This document shows, piece by piece, positions 15,153-23,206 of a stretch of DNA of 40,930 bases. The stretch is from Candidatus Stahliibacteriota bacterium (GTDB taxonomy: Bacteria; Hydrothermota; Tepidihabitantia; B3-TA06). Every line of letters starts with the position of its first letter. Position 1 is the first letter of the stretch. The stretch covers positions 1 to 40,930 of the forward strand of contig SOJW01000021.1 of the NCBI GenBank assembly GCA_004375895.1, given 5' to 3'. The notes beneath the pieces were generated by a model. It did no database searches, had not been told where the DNA came from, and was given only the letters and a program-made list of their open reading frames with translations. The position numbers and the translations under genes were made by a program.

Positions 15153-18100
15153 TTATATCTTTCTTTGTGTCCTGCGTTCGGCAAACCAGGAGTAGAGCAC
15201 CGGAACGAGAATAAGGTTGGCCGCGGTGGCGGTCAGTAGTCCGCCGACGGTGGGTGCGGCCATGGGCTTCACCACCTCTGAGCCCGCACCCTGTGAGAAG
15301 AGGATAACGACCATAGCCAGCATGGTGGTGACCACGGTCATGAGTGCAGGGCGAACACGCAGGGAAGCGGCATCGAGCACCCCATCCCGGACAGCTTTAG
15401 GATCACGGAAAGGCTTATCCTTCAATCGGTTGCGCAACACCGACATCATCAGCACCCCGGAGTCGGTGGCAACGCCAAAGAGTGCGATGTAGCCCACCCA
15501 GACCGCAACCGAGAAGTTGTAGCCCAGGATTATCTGTAAAAGCAGCCCTCCGGCGATGGAAAGAGGAAGACCCAGAGCGATTATCCCCAGATCCCTGAAC
15601 GACTTGAAACCCTGATAGAGGATGAGAAGGATAATCAAAAGCGAGATGGGTACGATGATAGAGAGACGTTTACGGGCGCTCACCTGGTGGGTGAAGCTTC
15701 CACCCCAGGAGATGGAGTAGCCTGGGGGCAATTCGACTCTTGAAGCGACGGTTCGGGAGGCCTCACGCACGAAGCCCATCACGTCGCGGCCACGCACATT
15801 GGCAAGCACATAGCTGCGCGGGATGCCGTTGGTGGAGTTGATCATCGCCGGCCCCATGGTGCGCTTGATGGCAGCAATCTGGCCCAGGGGAACCACGGCT
15901 CCTTGCTTGGTGGGTACAAGCACTCGTTCCAGATCGCGTACCTCGGTGCGCATCGCCCTGGGGTAGCGAAGCTGAAGACCGTAGCGCTCCCTGCCTGCGA
16001 AGATGGTGGTAACCTCCATCCCTCCCACCGCAGTCATAAGCACATTCTGCACGTCACCCACCGACAGCCCGTACCGCGCCGCCTGTCGGCGGTTTATCTC
16101 TATCTCGACATAAGGCTTGCCGACCGGCCGCTCGGTAAAGAGGTCGGCGGCACCGGGGACGTCCCGGAGTACTGCCTCGACCTCCAACCCGATACGCTCA
16201 AGCTCGGCAACATCAGGTCCCATGATCTTGGCACCCACCTGGGTCCTTATGCCTGTGGCGAGCATATCAATGCGGTTGATGATGGGCTGGGTCCAGATGT
16301 TGGATACGCCGGGGATCTGCAAAGCCGCGTCCATCTCAGCCACCAGCTTCTCTTTAGTCATACCCTTGCGCCACTGCCGCTTCGGCTTGAGGTTGATTAC
16401 CGTTTCGATCATGGATACAGGTGCGGGATCGGTGGCGGTCTCGGCGCGGCCCAGTTTGCCGACCACGCTTTCGACCTCGGGGAAGGTGGAGAGCACTGAA
16501 TCCTGGGTACGCATCACCTGCATCACCTGAGGAAGAGAAGCGGAAGGCAGGGTGACGGGCATAAAGAGTATGGAGCCCTCGTCCAGCGGCGGCATGAACT
16601 CCCCTCCGATGAAGGGCACGGTTGCAAGGCCTCCCACGGTAAGGACAGCAGCGGTGATTACTACGACAAGCTTATGCTTGAGTGCCCAGGAAAGGATGGG
16701 CCGGTAGCCTCGCACGATCGCATGGGAGACCGGATTCTCCTCTACTTTGCGGAGACGACCGCGCAAAATGAATGAGGTGAGGACGGGTATGAGAAGAAGG
16801 GAAATAAGAGCAGCAGCGCCGATGGCTAACGTTTTCGTCCATGCAAGGGGCCCGAACAGCTTGCCCTCCTGACCGGTTAACGCGAACACCGGGGCGAAGG
16901 AGACGAGGGTGGTGAGGATTGCCACCAGGATCGGCGGGGCTACTTCTCGCGCCGCCTGGGCGGTAACTTTGAGCGGCGGTTCTCCGGGTGCTTCAGCCCT
17001 TCGACGAAAGATATTCTCGGTCATTATGATGCCGTAGTCCACCATGACCCCGATGGCGATCGCCACGCCGCCCAGCGACATCACGTTGGAGGTGATACCT
17101 ATAATCTTCATAAATACGAAACTTATGGCTACGCCGACAGGAAGTACAAGGGAGACGGCGAAGGTAGAGGCGAAGTGGAGAAGAAACAAAGTGACGACCA
17201 GGATCACAATGATGATCTCGATAATGAGGGTGTTGCGCAGGGTCCCGATGGTGCGGTTTATGAGTCCGGAGCGATCGTAGAACGCAACGATCTTGACACC
17301 CTGGGGAAGTCCGGGTTCGATCTCGGCGATCTTGGTCTTGACCTTTTTGATCACCTCAAGGGGATTGGAGCCATACCGGACGATAACCACCCCGCCAACC
17401 GCCTCCTGCCCGTTTTTATCCAAAGCACCGCGGCGGAACGCGGGACCTAACTGGACGGTGGCCACATTCCGGACATAGATGGGGATGCCGTCGCGAGCGG
17501 TTATCACGATGTTTTCGATATCCTCAACGTCTTTGATGAAACCGATGCCCCGGACAACGAACTCCATCCCCCCCTGCTGGATCACCTTAGCTCCTACGTC
17601 CACGTTGGAACGCTCGATAGCGGTAGAGAGCTGGTGAATGGAGATGCCGTGGTCGGCCAACCGGTTGGGGTCAACGTCCACCTGGTACTGACGAACGAAT
17701 CCTCCCACCGAGGCAACCTCGGCAACGCCCTGGACGGACTGCAGTTGATAGGAGATGTAGAAATCCTGGATACTCCTCAGCTCATCCAGTGAGTAGCCGT
17801 CTCCCTCCACCGTGTACCAGAACACCTGCCCCAGACCGGTGGCGTCCGGGCCTAAAACGGGCACAGCGTCAGGTGGGAGTTCTCCCTTAAGCTGGGCTAA
17901 TCGTTCCAGAACCCTCGTGCGCGCCCAGTAGAAGTCCACGTTGTCGGCAAAGATCACATAGATCATCGAGAATCCGAACCCGGACTGGCCGCGCACCTCC
18001 TTCACTCCGGGAAGACCCTGAAGCTGAACCGAGAGTGGGTAGGTTACCTGATCCTCAACGTCCTTGGGGCTTCGGCCCATCCATTCGGTGAACACGATCT

Positions 18101-18227
18101 GCTGGTTTTCACCAACGTCAGGTATGGCGTCCACCGGCGTCTCGGTCAGCGCCCAGATGCCCGCTCCCAGAAGGAGCAGGAAAAAAGCCAGAACCAGGAG
18201 GCGGTTCTTTAACAACCAGGCAAACAC
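15153..18227 (-). CDS. cusA: Heavy-metal efflux RND permease (CusA/CzcA type)
   Basis: 1024 residues starting at GTG 18227 (AAGG about nine bases upstream). It has the RND layout: TM1 (NRLLVLAFFLLLLGAG), a large periplasmic loop, TM2-6 with the TM4 signature MVDYGIIMTENIF, a second periplasmic loop and TM7-12 (GVATDSGVLMMSVLRNRL). The heavy-metal subfamily is shown by MPPLDEGSILFMPVTLPS and NRIDMLATGIRTQVG, typical of Cu(I)/Ag(I) CusA-like pumps. It works as a proton-driven trimer with CusB and a TolC-like channel, removing metal from cytoplasm or periplasm. It is last in the operon, separated from the YHS gene by about 290 bp of hairpins. The exact metal is inferred. Confidence 0.93.
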   Translation of the reverse strand: MFAWLLKNRLLVLAFFLLLLGAGIWALTETPVDAIPDVGENQQIVFTEWMGRSPKDVEDQVTYPLSVQLQGLPGVKEVRGQSGFGFSMIYVIFADNVDFYWARTRVLERLAQLKGELPPDAVPVLGPDATGLGQVFWYTVEGDGYSLDELRSIQDFYISYQLQSVQGVAEVASVGGFVRQYQVDVDPNRLADHGISIHQLSTAIERSNVDVGAKVIQQGGMEFVVRGIGFIKDVEDIENIVITARDGIPIYVRNVATVQLGPAFRRGALDKNGQEAVGGVVIVRYGSNPLEVIKKVKTKIAEIEPGLPQGVKIVAFYDRSGLINRTIGTLRNTLIIEIIIVILVVTLFLLHFASTFAVSLVLPVGVAISFVFMKIIGITSNVMSLGGVAIAIGVMVDYGIIMTENIFRRRAEAPGEPPLKVTAQAAREVAPPILVAILTTLVSFAPVFALTGQEGKLFGPLAWTKTLAIGAAALISLLLIPVLTSFILRGRLRKVEENPVSHAIVRGYRPILSWALKHKLVVVITAAVLTVGGLATVPFIGGEFMPPLDEGSILFMPVTLPSASLPQVMQVMRTQDSVLSTFPEVESVVGKLGRAETATDPAPVSMIETVINLKPKRQWRKGMTKEKLVAEMDAALQIPGVSNIWTQPIINRIDMLATGIRTQVGAKIMGPDVAELERIGLEVEAVLRDVPGAADLFTERPVGKPYVEIEINRRQAARYGLSVGDVQNVLMTAVGGMEVTTIFAGRERYGLQLRYPRAMRTEVRDLERVLVPTKQGAVVPLGQIAAIKRTMGPAMINSTNGIPRSYVLANVRGRDVMGFVREASRTVASRVELPPGYSISWGGSFTHQVSARKRLSIIVPISLLIILLILYQGFKSFRDLGIIALGLPLSIAGGLLLQIILGYNFSVAVWVGYIALFGVATDSGVLMMSVLRNRLKDKPFRDPKAVRDGVLDAASLRVRPALMTVVTTMLAMVVILFSQGAGSEVVKPMAAPTVGGLLTATAANLILVPVLYSWFAERRTQRKI

Positions 18228-18277
18228 GTACTACACCTTGATAAAGCCATAACCTGCATTAACCCCCTCCCCTTAGT

Positions 18278-18370
18278 CCCCTCCCACCAGGGGAGGGGTA
18301 ATAAACGACACGATCATGTACCCATCACTCCTCCCCCTTGATGGGGAGAGGACGCCGCTCCAAAGGAGCG
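18278..18370. repeat. Cluster of GC-rich hairpins between the YHS and cusA genes
   Basis: Three inverted repeats in a row: CCCCTCCC (18278-18285)/GGGAGGGG (18291-18298), CTCCCC (18331-18336)/GGGGAG (18343-18348), and CGCTCC (18356-18361)/GGAGCG (18365-18370). They resemble dispersed REP-like palindromes. Within an operon they may stabilise or separate mRNA segments. The gap from 18228 to 18521 otherwise has no gene. Confidence 0.6.
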
Positions 18371-18521
18371 GGCGGTGGGGGTGATTACCCGGGCAGCAAG
18401 TGGTGACGCTTGAAGAGTAATGGCATCTATCCTGTAATTCTGGTATGGCCATTTCTCGATAGACTTCCAATAACAAAAGCATCAGGTATCATAACTGCAA
18501 AGAATGGCGGTCTCCTTTTTC

Positions 18522-18839
18522 TTACATCCCGTGATGTTCGTCGTCCCCGTGCATCTCCTCTTCCATCTCTTCGTGGTGCTCTTCCATGTACTCGCCAGGA
18601 TCAGCCACGAACTTGGTTTTGCAATCTGCGGAACAGAAGTAGTAGGTCTTGCCTTCGTACTCATGGGTGACGGCACCCTCGGTCATGGCTACTTCCATAC
18701 CACAGGTAGGATCTGTTGCCTTCTTGGTAACCTCATCGGTCTTGGCCTTGGAGCCACAGCCGGCAAGGAAGCCTACCAGAACAACGGCTCCGAAAAGCAA
18801 CGCCGCTCCTAAAAGAGTGGGTAGGGTTTTCTTTAGCAT
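18522..18839 (-). CDS. YHS-domain lipoprotein with His/Glu/Met-rich tail
   Basis: 105 residues. The signal peptide ends in the lipobox FLAGC with Cys28. The YHS domain covers about residues 43-84: DPTCGMEV with Cys46, then YEGKTYYFCSADC with Cys69 and Cys73. YHS domains occur in heavy-metal ATPases and copper proteins and are thought to bind metal. The last 20 residues are rich in His, Glu and Met (EEHHEEMEEEMHGDDEHHGM), a likely low-affinity metal sponge. It lies 13 bp downstream of cusB. It probably acts as a periplasmic metal chaperone or buffer delivering to the pump, comparable in role to CusF but unrelated in fold. Confidence 0.88.
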   Translation of the reverse strand: MLKKTLPTLLGAALLFGAVVLVGFLAGCGSKAKTDEVTKKATDPTCGMEVAMTEGAVTHEYEGKTYYFCSADCKTKFVADPGEYMEEHHEEMEEEMHGDDEHHGM

Positions 18840-18852
18840 CTTTTCCTCCTTT

Positions 18853-20160
18853 TTAATGTTGGTGGATATGAGCGGGAGGCGCTTCGCCGCCTCCGGCGTC
18901 CACCTCGGAGGCGCCGCCGTAAAGCGCGGAGGAGCCTCCGGTTATCCTTGTTTCCGAATCTATGAGAAATCCACCCCGGGCGACCACCTTCTCACCCTTA
19001 GCCAGACCGGATATCACCGGGTAGTAACCGTCCGCCGAAGGTCCAACCTCGACCTTTCGGGCGATGAACATCCCGTCACCGGCATCCACGTAGACGATCA
19101 ACTCCTCACCGGTGTCGATAACCGCGTCACGGGGAACGGCCAGTACCTCGCCCACCGGCTGGTGGATGTCCACGTCTACGTACATTCCGGGCTTTATCGA
19201 AGAACTGATGGATTTGGGTTGAATCCTCACCTTGACCGACCGGGTGGCCTCATCGAGCACCGGTGCGATGAACGTAACCTTGCCCTCGTATCTTTGCGAC
19301 GGGTCGCCGGGCAGCGAGAATACCGCGTGCTGACCGAGCTTGACCGATGAGATATCCTGCTCGTACACCGCAGCCTGGATCCACACCCGATGAGGATTGC
19401 CGATCTCGAACAAAGGCTGGCCGGTCTTCACGTACTCGCCCTGGACCACGTGCTGGCGGGTAACAGTGCCCGATTGCGGGGCAACGATGGCCATGGTGTA
19501 GCGAACACTGCCGGTGCGTTCAAGCTCGGCGATCTGGGCGTCGGTGATGCCCCACAGCCTCAATCTCTCTTTAGAAGCATTCACCAGAGCACGTGCATTA
19601 GCCACTATCTGTTCGGATGTTTGCGCTGGCAGCGCGTCGAGCGATGTCAGCGCAGATAAGTACTCCTGCTGGGCAGCGGTAAGCTCCGGGCTGTATATCT
19701 CAGCCAGCGCTGAACCGGCATTCACAACAGCACCCTGAAAGTTCACGTACAGCCGTTCGATACGCCCCCCGAATCGCGCGCTAACCGTGGCCAGGGCGCG
19801 CTCGTCGAACACCACCGTGCCCGTGGTCTTGATTATTCGATTTATCTCCCGGCGCTCCACCGTTGCCGTGCCTACCCCGGCAAGGTTAATCTGGTTTGCT
19901 GACAGCTGGATCATGCGTGGCGCTTCCACGTCATGGGAGTGCTCCGCTCCACCTGATTTTACCGGTATCAGATCCATGCCGCAGATGGGGCAGTCGCCCG
20001 GCTTATCGGATCGCACCTGGGGATGCATCCCGCACGTCCAGCCCGCATCCGCGTCAGAGCCCTCCTCAGCAACACTGTCAGATTTGCAGCTTATTACAGA
20101 AATGGACAGTGCTGCTATCAAAACTACCCCGATAAAAATGATTTTCGGAATTCTCTTCAT
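18853..20160 (-). CDS. cusB: RND efflux periplasmic adaptor with heavy-metal-binding domain (CusB type)
   Basis: 435 residues. The N-terminal hydrophobic leader ends in SVISC (Cys25), a likely lipid anchor. A heavy-metal-binding domain follows at residues 41-67 (WTCGMHPQVR, GDCPICGMDL; Cys43, His46, Cys57, Cys60). After that come the membrane-fusion protein parts: barrel-sandwich hybrid (TTGTVVFDERALATV, GGRIERLYV), a helical hairpin (LTAAQQEYLSAL) and C-terminal beta-barrel strands (VVARGGFLIDSE). Its partners are the TolC-like protein upstream (4-bp overlap) and CusA. The extra Cys-rich domain supports copper/silver rather than general drug efflux. Confidence 0.93.
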   Translation of the reverse strand: MKRIPKIIFIGVVLIAALSISVISCKSDSVAEEGSDADAGWTCGMHPQVRSDKPGDCPICGMDLIPVKSGGAEHSHDVEAPRMIQLSANQINLAGVGTATVERREINRIIKTTGTVVFDERALATVSARFGGRIERLYVNFQGAVVNAGSALAEIYSPELTAAQQEYLSALTSLDALPAQTSEQIVANARALVNASKERLRLWGITDAQIAELERTGSVRYTMAIVAPQSGTVTRQHVVQGEYVKTGQPLFEIGNPHRVWIQAAVYEQDISSVKLGQHAVFSLPGDPSQRYEGKVTFIAPVLDEATRSVKVRIQPKSISSSIKPGMYVDVDIHQPVGEVLAVPRDAVIDTGEELIVYVDAGDGMFIARKVEVGPSADGYYPVISGLAKGEKVVARGGFLIDSETRITGGSSALYGGASEVDAGGGEAPPAHIHQH

Positions 20161-21401
20161 CTTGTCTCCCTTGCAATTTCGTATCCTCCCAGAAGTGCCC
20201 GCAGATCAGCAAGTGCGGTCTGATACTCGAATCGGGACGCTTCCAAGGACATCCTTGCCGACCGCCAGCTCCGCTCCGCGTCCAGCAGGGTATTGAACTC
20301 CACCGCCCCGGTCTCGTAAGCCAGCCGGGAGCTGGCCAACGCCTGCTCGGCCAAAGGCAGCACCTCGTGCTGGATGCGCTCGATCTCCGCCCGGGAAGCG
20401 GTCAGCTTTGCCGTAAGTTTTGCATACATGGTTTCCACCTGATTACTGGTCGCCTCACTCTGATATAAAGCAACCTTTCGTGATGCCGAGGCTTCGATGA
20501 TTCGATTGCTTCCTTTAGGCCAAACCCAAATAGGAAGGGTTATGCCGACCATTACGTCACCGGACCCCATCTCTCCATTTGCCTCTCGCCACCGGTAGGC
20601 GGCCATGAAATCCGGCATCAAATCCAGCCAGGCACCGGTGAGCTGCCGGTTGATTGCTCTTACCTTCGCCTCACTCATCTGCACCATGGGTGCTGTCTCG
20701 GTGGAAGGAAACTCGGTCACCGCAAACTCGATGGGTATATCCTCAGGAAGAGTGGGTAGATCAGCAGATCCCCTTCCCAGCAACAAAGCGAGTTCGATCT
20801 TGCTTGCCCTCAGTTTTTCTTCAAGACCTATAAGCTTGACCTCGATCTCGGAGCGGGCCAGCTGCGCCCTTAACACCTCGGCCTGGGGCGCTGCACCGGT
20901 GGCGTACCGCGACCGGGCACTGGCAAGAAGCTGACCAAGAAGTACCAGGCTCTCGTTGAGAATATCCCGATCCCTGGACAACCGGTAGACGGTCCAGTAG
21001 GCGCGCTCAACATCGGCAAGGGTGCGAGAGACGGTGGCGTCGGATTGTGCCTCGACCATATCCTGCTTGGCTGCCATAGCCGTTCCCCTCGCAAGCGTCT
21101 TGCCCGGGAACGCAATCATCTGCGACACCGAGTACTGTGTCATCCCTGCGTCAGCCGGATCCAGAGAACCCGGAGGGATATTCATCCACATCACCTCGAA
21201 GGAGGGATCGGGCCACAGGAAAGCGGGTAAGACCCTGGCGGAGGCGGCGTCAACCTGTGCATCGGCGGCCAGGATGGTGGGATTGCTATGCATCGCTTCC
21301 TCAAGTGCCTCCTCCAAAGTCAGCACCTCGGAGGTATACCCTACTATAAAAGTAAAGATTAAGGCCAAGACTATCCCCTTACCGAAGTGCTTCATCCTCA
21401 T
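20157..21401 (-). CDS. TolC-family outer membrane efflux protein
   Basis: 414 residues from ATG 21401 (AAGGA six bases upstream). A signal peptide is followed by the family start LTLEEALEEAMHSNPTI. Two long alpha-helical regions with repeated LxxAxxxY/LLxAERSW patterns (ARSRYATGAAPQAEVL, SRLAYETGAVEFNTLLDAE) match the duplicated outer-membrane-efflux-protein fold (CusC/TolC). It should trimerise as the exit duct of the metal pump. It is the first gene of the operon; its stop overlaps the cusB ATG by 4 bp. The promoter is at 21465-21492. Confidence 0.92.
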   Translation of the reverse strand: MRMKHFGKGIVLALIFTFIVGYTSEVLTLEEALEEAMHSNPTILAADAQVDAASARVLPAFLWPDPSFEVMWMNIPPGSLDPADAGMTQYSVSQMIAFPGKTLARGTAMAAKQDMVEAQSDATVSRTLADVERAYWTVYRLSRDRDILNESLVLLGQLLASARSRYATGAAPQAEVLRAQLARSEIEVKLIGLEEKLRASKIELALLLGRGSADLPTLPEDIPIEFAVTEFPSTETAPMVQMSEAKVRAINRQLTGAWLDLMPDFMAAYRWREANGEMGSGDVMVGITLPIWVWPKGSNRIIEASASRKVALYQSEATSNQVETMYAKLTAKLTASRAEIERIQHEVLPLAEQALASSRLAYETGAVEFNTLLDAERSWRSARMSLEASRFEYQTALADLRALLGGYEIARETR

Positions 21402-21464
21402 CTCTCATCCTTTAACTTGACACCAAGGTATTCCCATACAAATGGTAGGAATAAACACGAGTTG

Positions 21465-21492
21465 ATTATAGTAATTTCTGCCCCTGCGTCAA
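21465..21492 (-). promoter_or_regulatory. Promoter of the metal-efflux operon
   Basis: TTGACG (21487-21492), a 16-bp spacer and a perfect TATAAT (21465-21470). The leader to the ATG is about 55 bases. A MerR-type promoter would have a 19-20 bp spacer, so this looks like a standard sigma-70 site rather than a CueR-type one. Confidence 0.75.
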
Positions 21493-21589
21493 GGGCATAT
21501 CTACGCCAGAGAATTTTATCTTACACTTTATGGATGGATCCCTTCCATGTGTTATTAAGGCGAAAACAGAATTATCGTTTGGGGTAAAA

Positions 21590-21661
21590 AGCCGACGAGT
21601 GGATTCGAACCACCGGCCTACGCTTTACGAAAGCGTTGCTCTACCACTGAGCTACGTCGGC
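21590..21661 (-). tRNA. tRNA-Thr (anticodon CGU)
   Basis: It folds fully: acceptor GCCGACG/CGTCGGC, D arm GCTC/GAGC, anticodon stem ACGCT/AGCGT with loop TTCGTAA (anticodon CGT), a five-base variable loop and T arm GGTGG/CCACT with TTCGAAT. It is 71 bases plus a discriminator (T). CCA is not encoded. A T-run directly follows the 3' end and may aid termination. Upstream on the same strand is a copied promoter fragment of the HD gene. Confidence 0.95.
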
Positions 21662-21677
21662 ATGCCTCTGTCGCCCA

Positions 21678-21749
21678 CATGTGCTTGCGCAGATTGACGT
21701 TGGATACCTTCTCTTCAAGCAACTTCAATGCTTGTTCACGGGTAATCAT
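21678..21749 (-). pseudogene. Truncated copy of the HD-gene 5' end
   Basis: ATG at 21749 begins the same 24 codons as the HD gene at 15080 ([14 protein letters not shown]...NLRKHM) with a single base change, then diverges. The frame runs on into the tRNA-Thr gene and stops at a TAG in its anticodon stem. The HD domain is absent, so this is a fragment carried over by duplication. Confidence 0.85.
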
Positions 21750-21755
21750 AGATTA

Positions 21756-21783
21756 AGAATAGGGGAAATGGAAGCCAAGTCAA
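21756..21783 (-). promoter_or_regulatory. Duplicated promoter, probably driving tRNA-Thr
   Basis: TTGACT (21778-21783), 16-bp spacer, TATTCT (21756-21761). The -10 differs from the HD-gene original (TATCCT) by one base towards consensus. Confidence 0.6.
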
Positions 21784-21832
21784 CGGCGTCTTAGGGGAGA
21801 CTCGCCAATAAAAAGGATGTCTTTGCCCAGCT

Positions 21833-22324
21833 TCAGGGGAAGGGAAGTTCCGGGATCCTAAGCGTATCCCCTTTCTTGACCCCGTGGGCACCGAACCAGC
21901 CTTCCTCCATCTCAATCGCATATCGAAACGGCCTGAACGGCATGTGCATGGTGGTGGTATCAAAGGGCTGCATCTGGCGGATGCCCACAATCTCGCCGGC
22001 GGAGTTTATAAAAGCGATACAGAGCGGTATCTTGGTGTTCTTCATCCAGAAGGGATAGATAGCTTCCTGAGAAAAAACAAAAAGCATACCGCTGTTAGGC
22101 AAAAGTGAATCCCGGAACATCAAGCCGCGACGACGGGTATCTTCATCATCGGCCACCTCCAGGGTCACCTTGGTTCCTCCCATCATCATCTCCACCTGCT
22201 TCGGTTTATCCGGGGTCTCCTGGTTTGGAGCAGATTTCGCCTTACATCCACAAGGTCCAACAACTCCCAGCATTCCGATCACCGCACTCAGCACCGCCCC
22301 GGAAAGCCAGCCTTGAGGTAGCAA
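21833..22324 (-). CDS. DUF192 lipoprotein
   Basis: 163 residues if TTG at 22324 is the start (AGGGG four bases upstream). The frame is open to 22453, but that part overlaps the zinc-ribbon gene. A hydrophobic leader ends in GPCGC, a likely lipidation site, though it lacks the usual basic N-terminus. The DUF192 fold spans about residues 45-160, with GLMFRDSLLPNSGMLFVF, YPFWMKNTKIPLCIAFI and the C-terminal GDTLRIP. The family is a small beta-barrel widespread in bacteria and archaea, with no firmly known function. It lies 22 bp downstream of the zinc-ribbon gene, in the PTS IIA operon. Confidence 0.8.
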   Translation of the reverse strand: MLPQGWLSGAVLSAVIGMLGVVGPCGCKAKSAPNQETPDKPKQVEMMMGGTKVTLEVADDEDTRRRGLMFRDSLLPNSGMLFVFSQEAIYPFWMKNTKIPLCIAFINSAGEIVGIRQMQPFDTTTMHMPFRPFRYAIEMEEGWFGAHGVKKGDTLRIPELPFP

Positions 22325-22346
22325 GAAACCCCTGCCTGCCTGTACC

Positions 22347-22697
22347 TTAATCCCAGTATATAAAGCGTCCGCAGTTCGGACAGTTGTGGACTGCCCCACG
22401 CTGACCTGAAAGCTCTGTTGGAACCTTGCTGAAGCACCCGCCACAAAAGCCATTCACAACAGGGACAATCGCCCAATCATTGTAGCGACTGATTATGCGC
22501 TGATACATCTGGTAAAGTGCAGGGTTGATCCGCTCCAGAAGCTTCTTGCGCTTCTTTAAGAGCATCTGGACAGGGTCTTCGGCGGTTGTTTGGAAACCAA
22601 TCTTTTTAAACTCGCGTCTCATCTCGGTGTTACGCCAATCCTTGATCATATAATCCAGATGCTGCAGCTCTAGGAGGGACTTGAGTTCATCAGACAT
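22347..22697 (-). CDS. Small zinc-ribbon protein with coiled-coil N-terminus
   Basis: 116 residues. The N-terminal 75 residues are helical and charged (LLELQHLDYMIKDW, LLKKRKKLLERI). Four cysteines form a C4 zinc ribbon: Cys85 and Cys88 (GFCGGCF), Cys106 and Cys109 (HNCPNCG). It resembles a shortened version of the COG1579/CT398-like zf-RING_7 family, whose members are thought to bind nucleic acid or secretion partners. Its ATG overlaps the PTS IIA stop as TGATG, indicating coupled translation. Confidence 0.78.
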   Translation of the reverse strand: MSDELKSLLELQHLDYMIKDWRNTEMRREFKKIGFQTTAEDPVQMLLKKRKKLLERINPALYQMYQRIISRYNDWAIVPVVNGFCGGCFSKVPTELSGQRGAVHNCPNCGRFIYWD

Positions 22698-23152
22698 CAG
22701 AGCTCCCCTTCGATCTCTTTAACAAGGGCTATAAACTCCTCAGGTGTTTGCGGTTTTTCGTAACGTTTGCGCTTGAGGAGTTCCTGGCAAACGACCGCAA
22801 CCCTACCCAGGGTTATAAGGTACTGATTACCTGGATCCTGGGGAGGAGCAACTATCAGGAAGAATAGATGCACAGGTTTCTTGTCGATAGCGTTAAACTC
22901 CACCCCGGCATCAGAACGCCCCACTACAACCTCTAACTTGTCTGCAACCAAAGAACGTCCGTGCGGGATTGCAACGCCCTTGCCGATTCCTGTGGAACCG
23001 AGATCCTCCCGCTTGAGTAAGGTTGAGACAAGAAGGTCTGAATCTTTGTCCTTTCGGATGCAGCCCATCAGCTCCCGCAACACATCCTTCTTCTTGCGTC
23101 CCGAGAGACTGAGGTTTATACACTCCGGTTTGAGCAGATTGTAGAGATTCAC
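22697..23152 (-). CDS. PTS IIA domain protein (fructose/nitrogen type, PtsN-like)
   Basis: 151 residues from GTG 23152, with AAGGAGG four bases upstream. It is the PTS_EIIA type 2 fold: phospho-accepting His64 in GKGVAIPHGRS, plus DAGVEFNAIDKKPVHLFFLIVAPP and the C-terminal helix FIALVKEIEG. No EIIB, EIIC, HPr or EI is seen nearby, so this is more likely a regulatory (PtsN/EIIA-Ntr-like) protein than a transport component. It has its own promoter at 23179-23206 and heads a short operon with the zinc-ribbon and DUF192 genes. Confidence 0.88.
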   Translation of the reverse strand: MNLYNLLKPECINLSLSGRKKKDVLRELMGCIRKDKDSDLLVSTLLKREDLGSTGIGKGVAIPHGRSLVADKLEVVVGRSDAGVEFNAIDKKPVHLFFLIVAPPQDPGNQYLITLGRVAVVCQELLKRKRYEKPQTPEEFIALVKEIEGEL

Positions 23153-23178
23153 CGAACCTCCTTTAAGACATCACAATT

Positions 23179-23206
23179 AACATAAGGCTATTTTGACCTC
23201 TGTCAA
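23179..23206 (-). promoter_or_regulatory. Promoter of the PTS IIA operon, overlapping the rsfS stop
   Basis: TTGACA (23201-23206), 16-bp spacer, TATGTT (23179-23184). The -35 box shares bases with the TGA stop codon of rsfS. Confidence 0.75.

Larger units (their letters stand above)
21678..21785. repeat. Copy of the HD promoter/5' segment upstream of tRNA-Thr
   Basis: Gap-free, about 93% identical match to 15009-15116, in the same orientation. It places a complete promoter about 95 bases upstream of the tRNA. Confidence 0.9.

Noticed and set aside
16117-16530. Plus-strand frames inside cusA
   Set aside because: They are shadows of the RND permease coding sequence.
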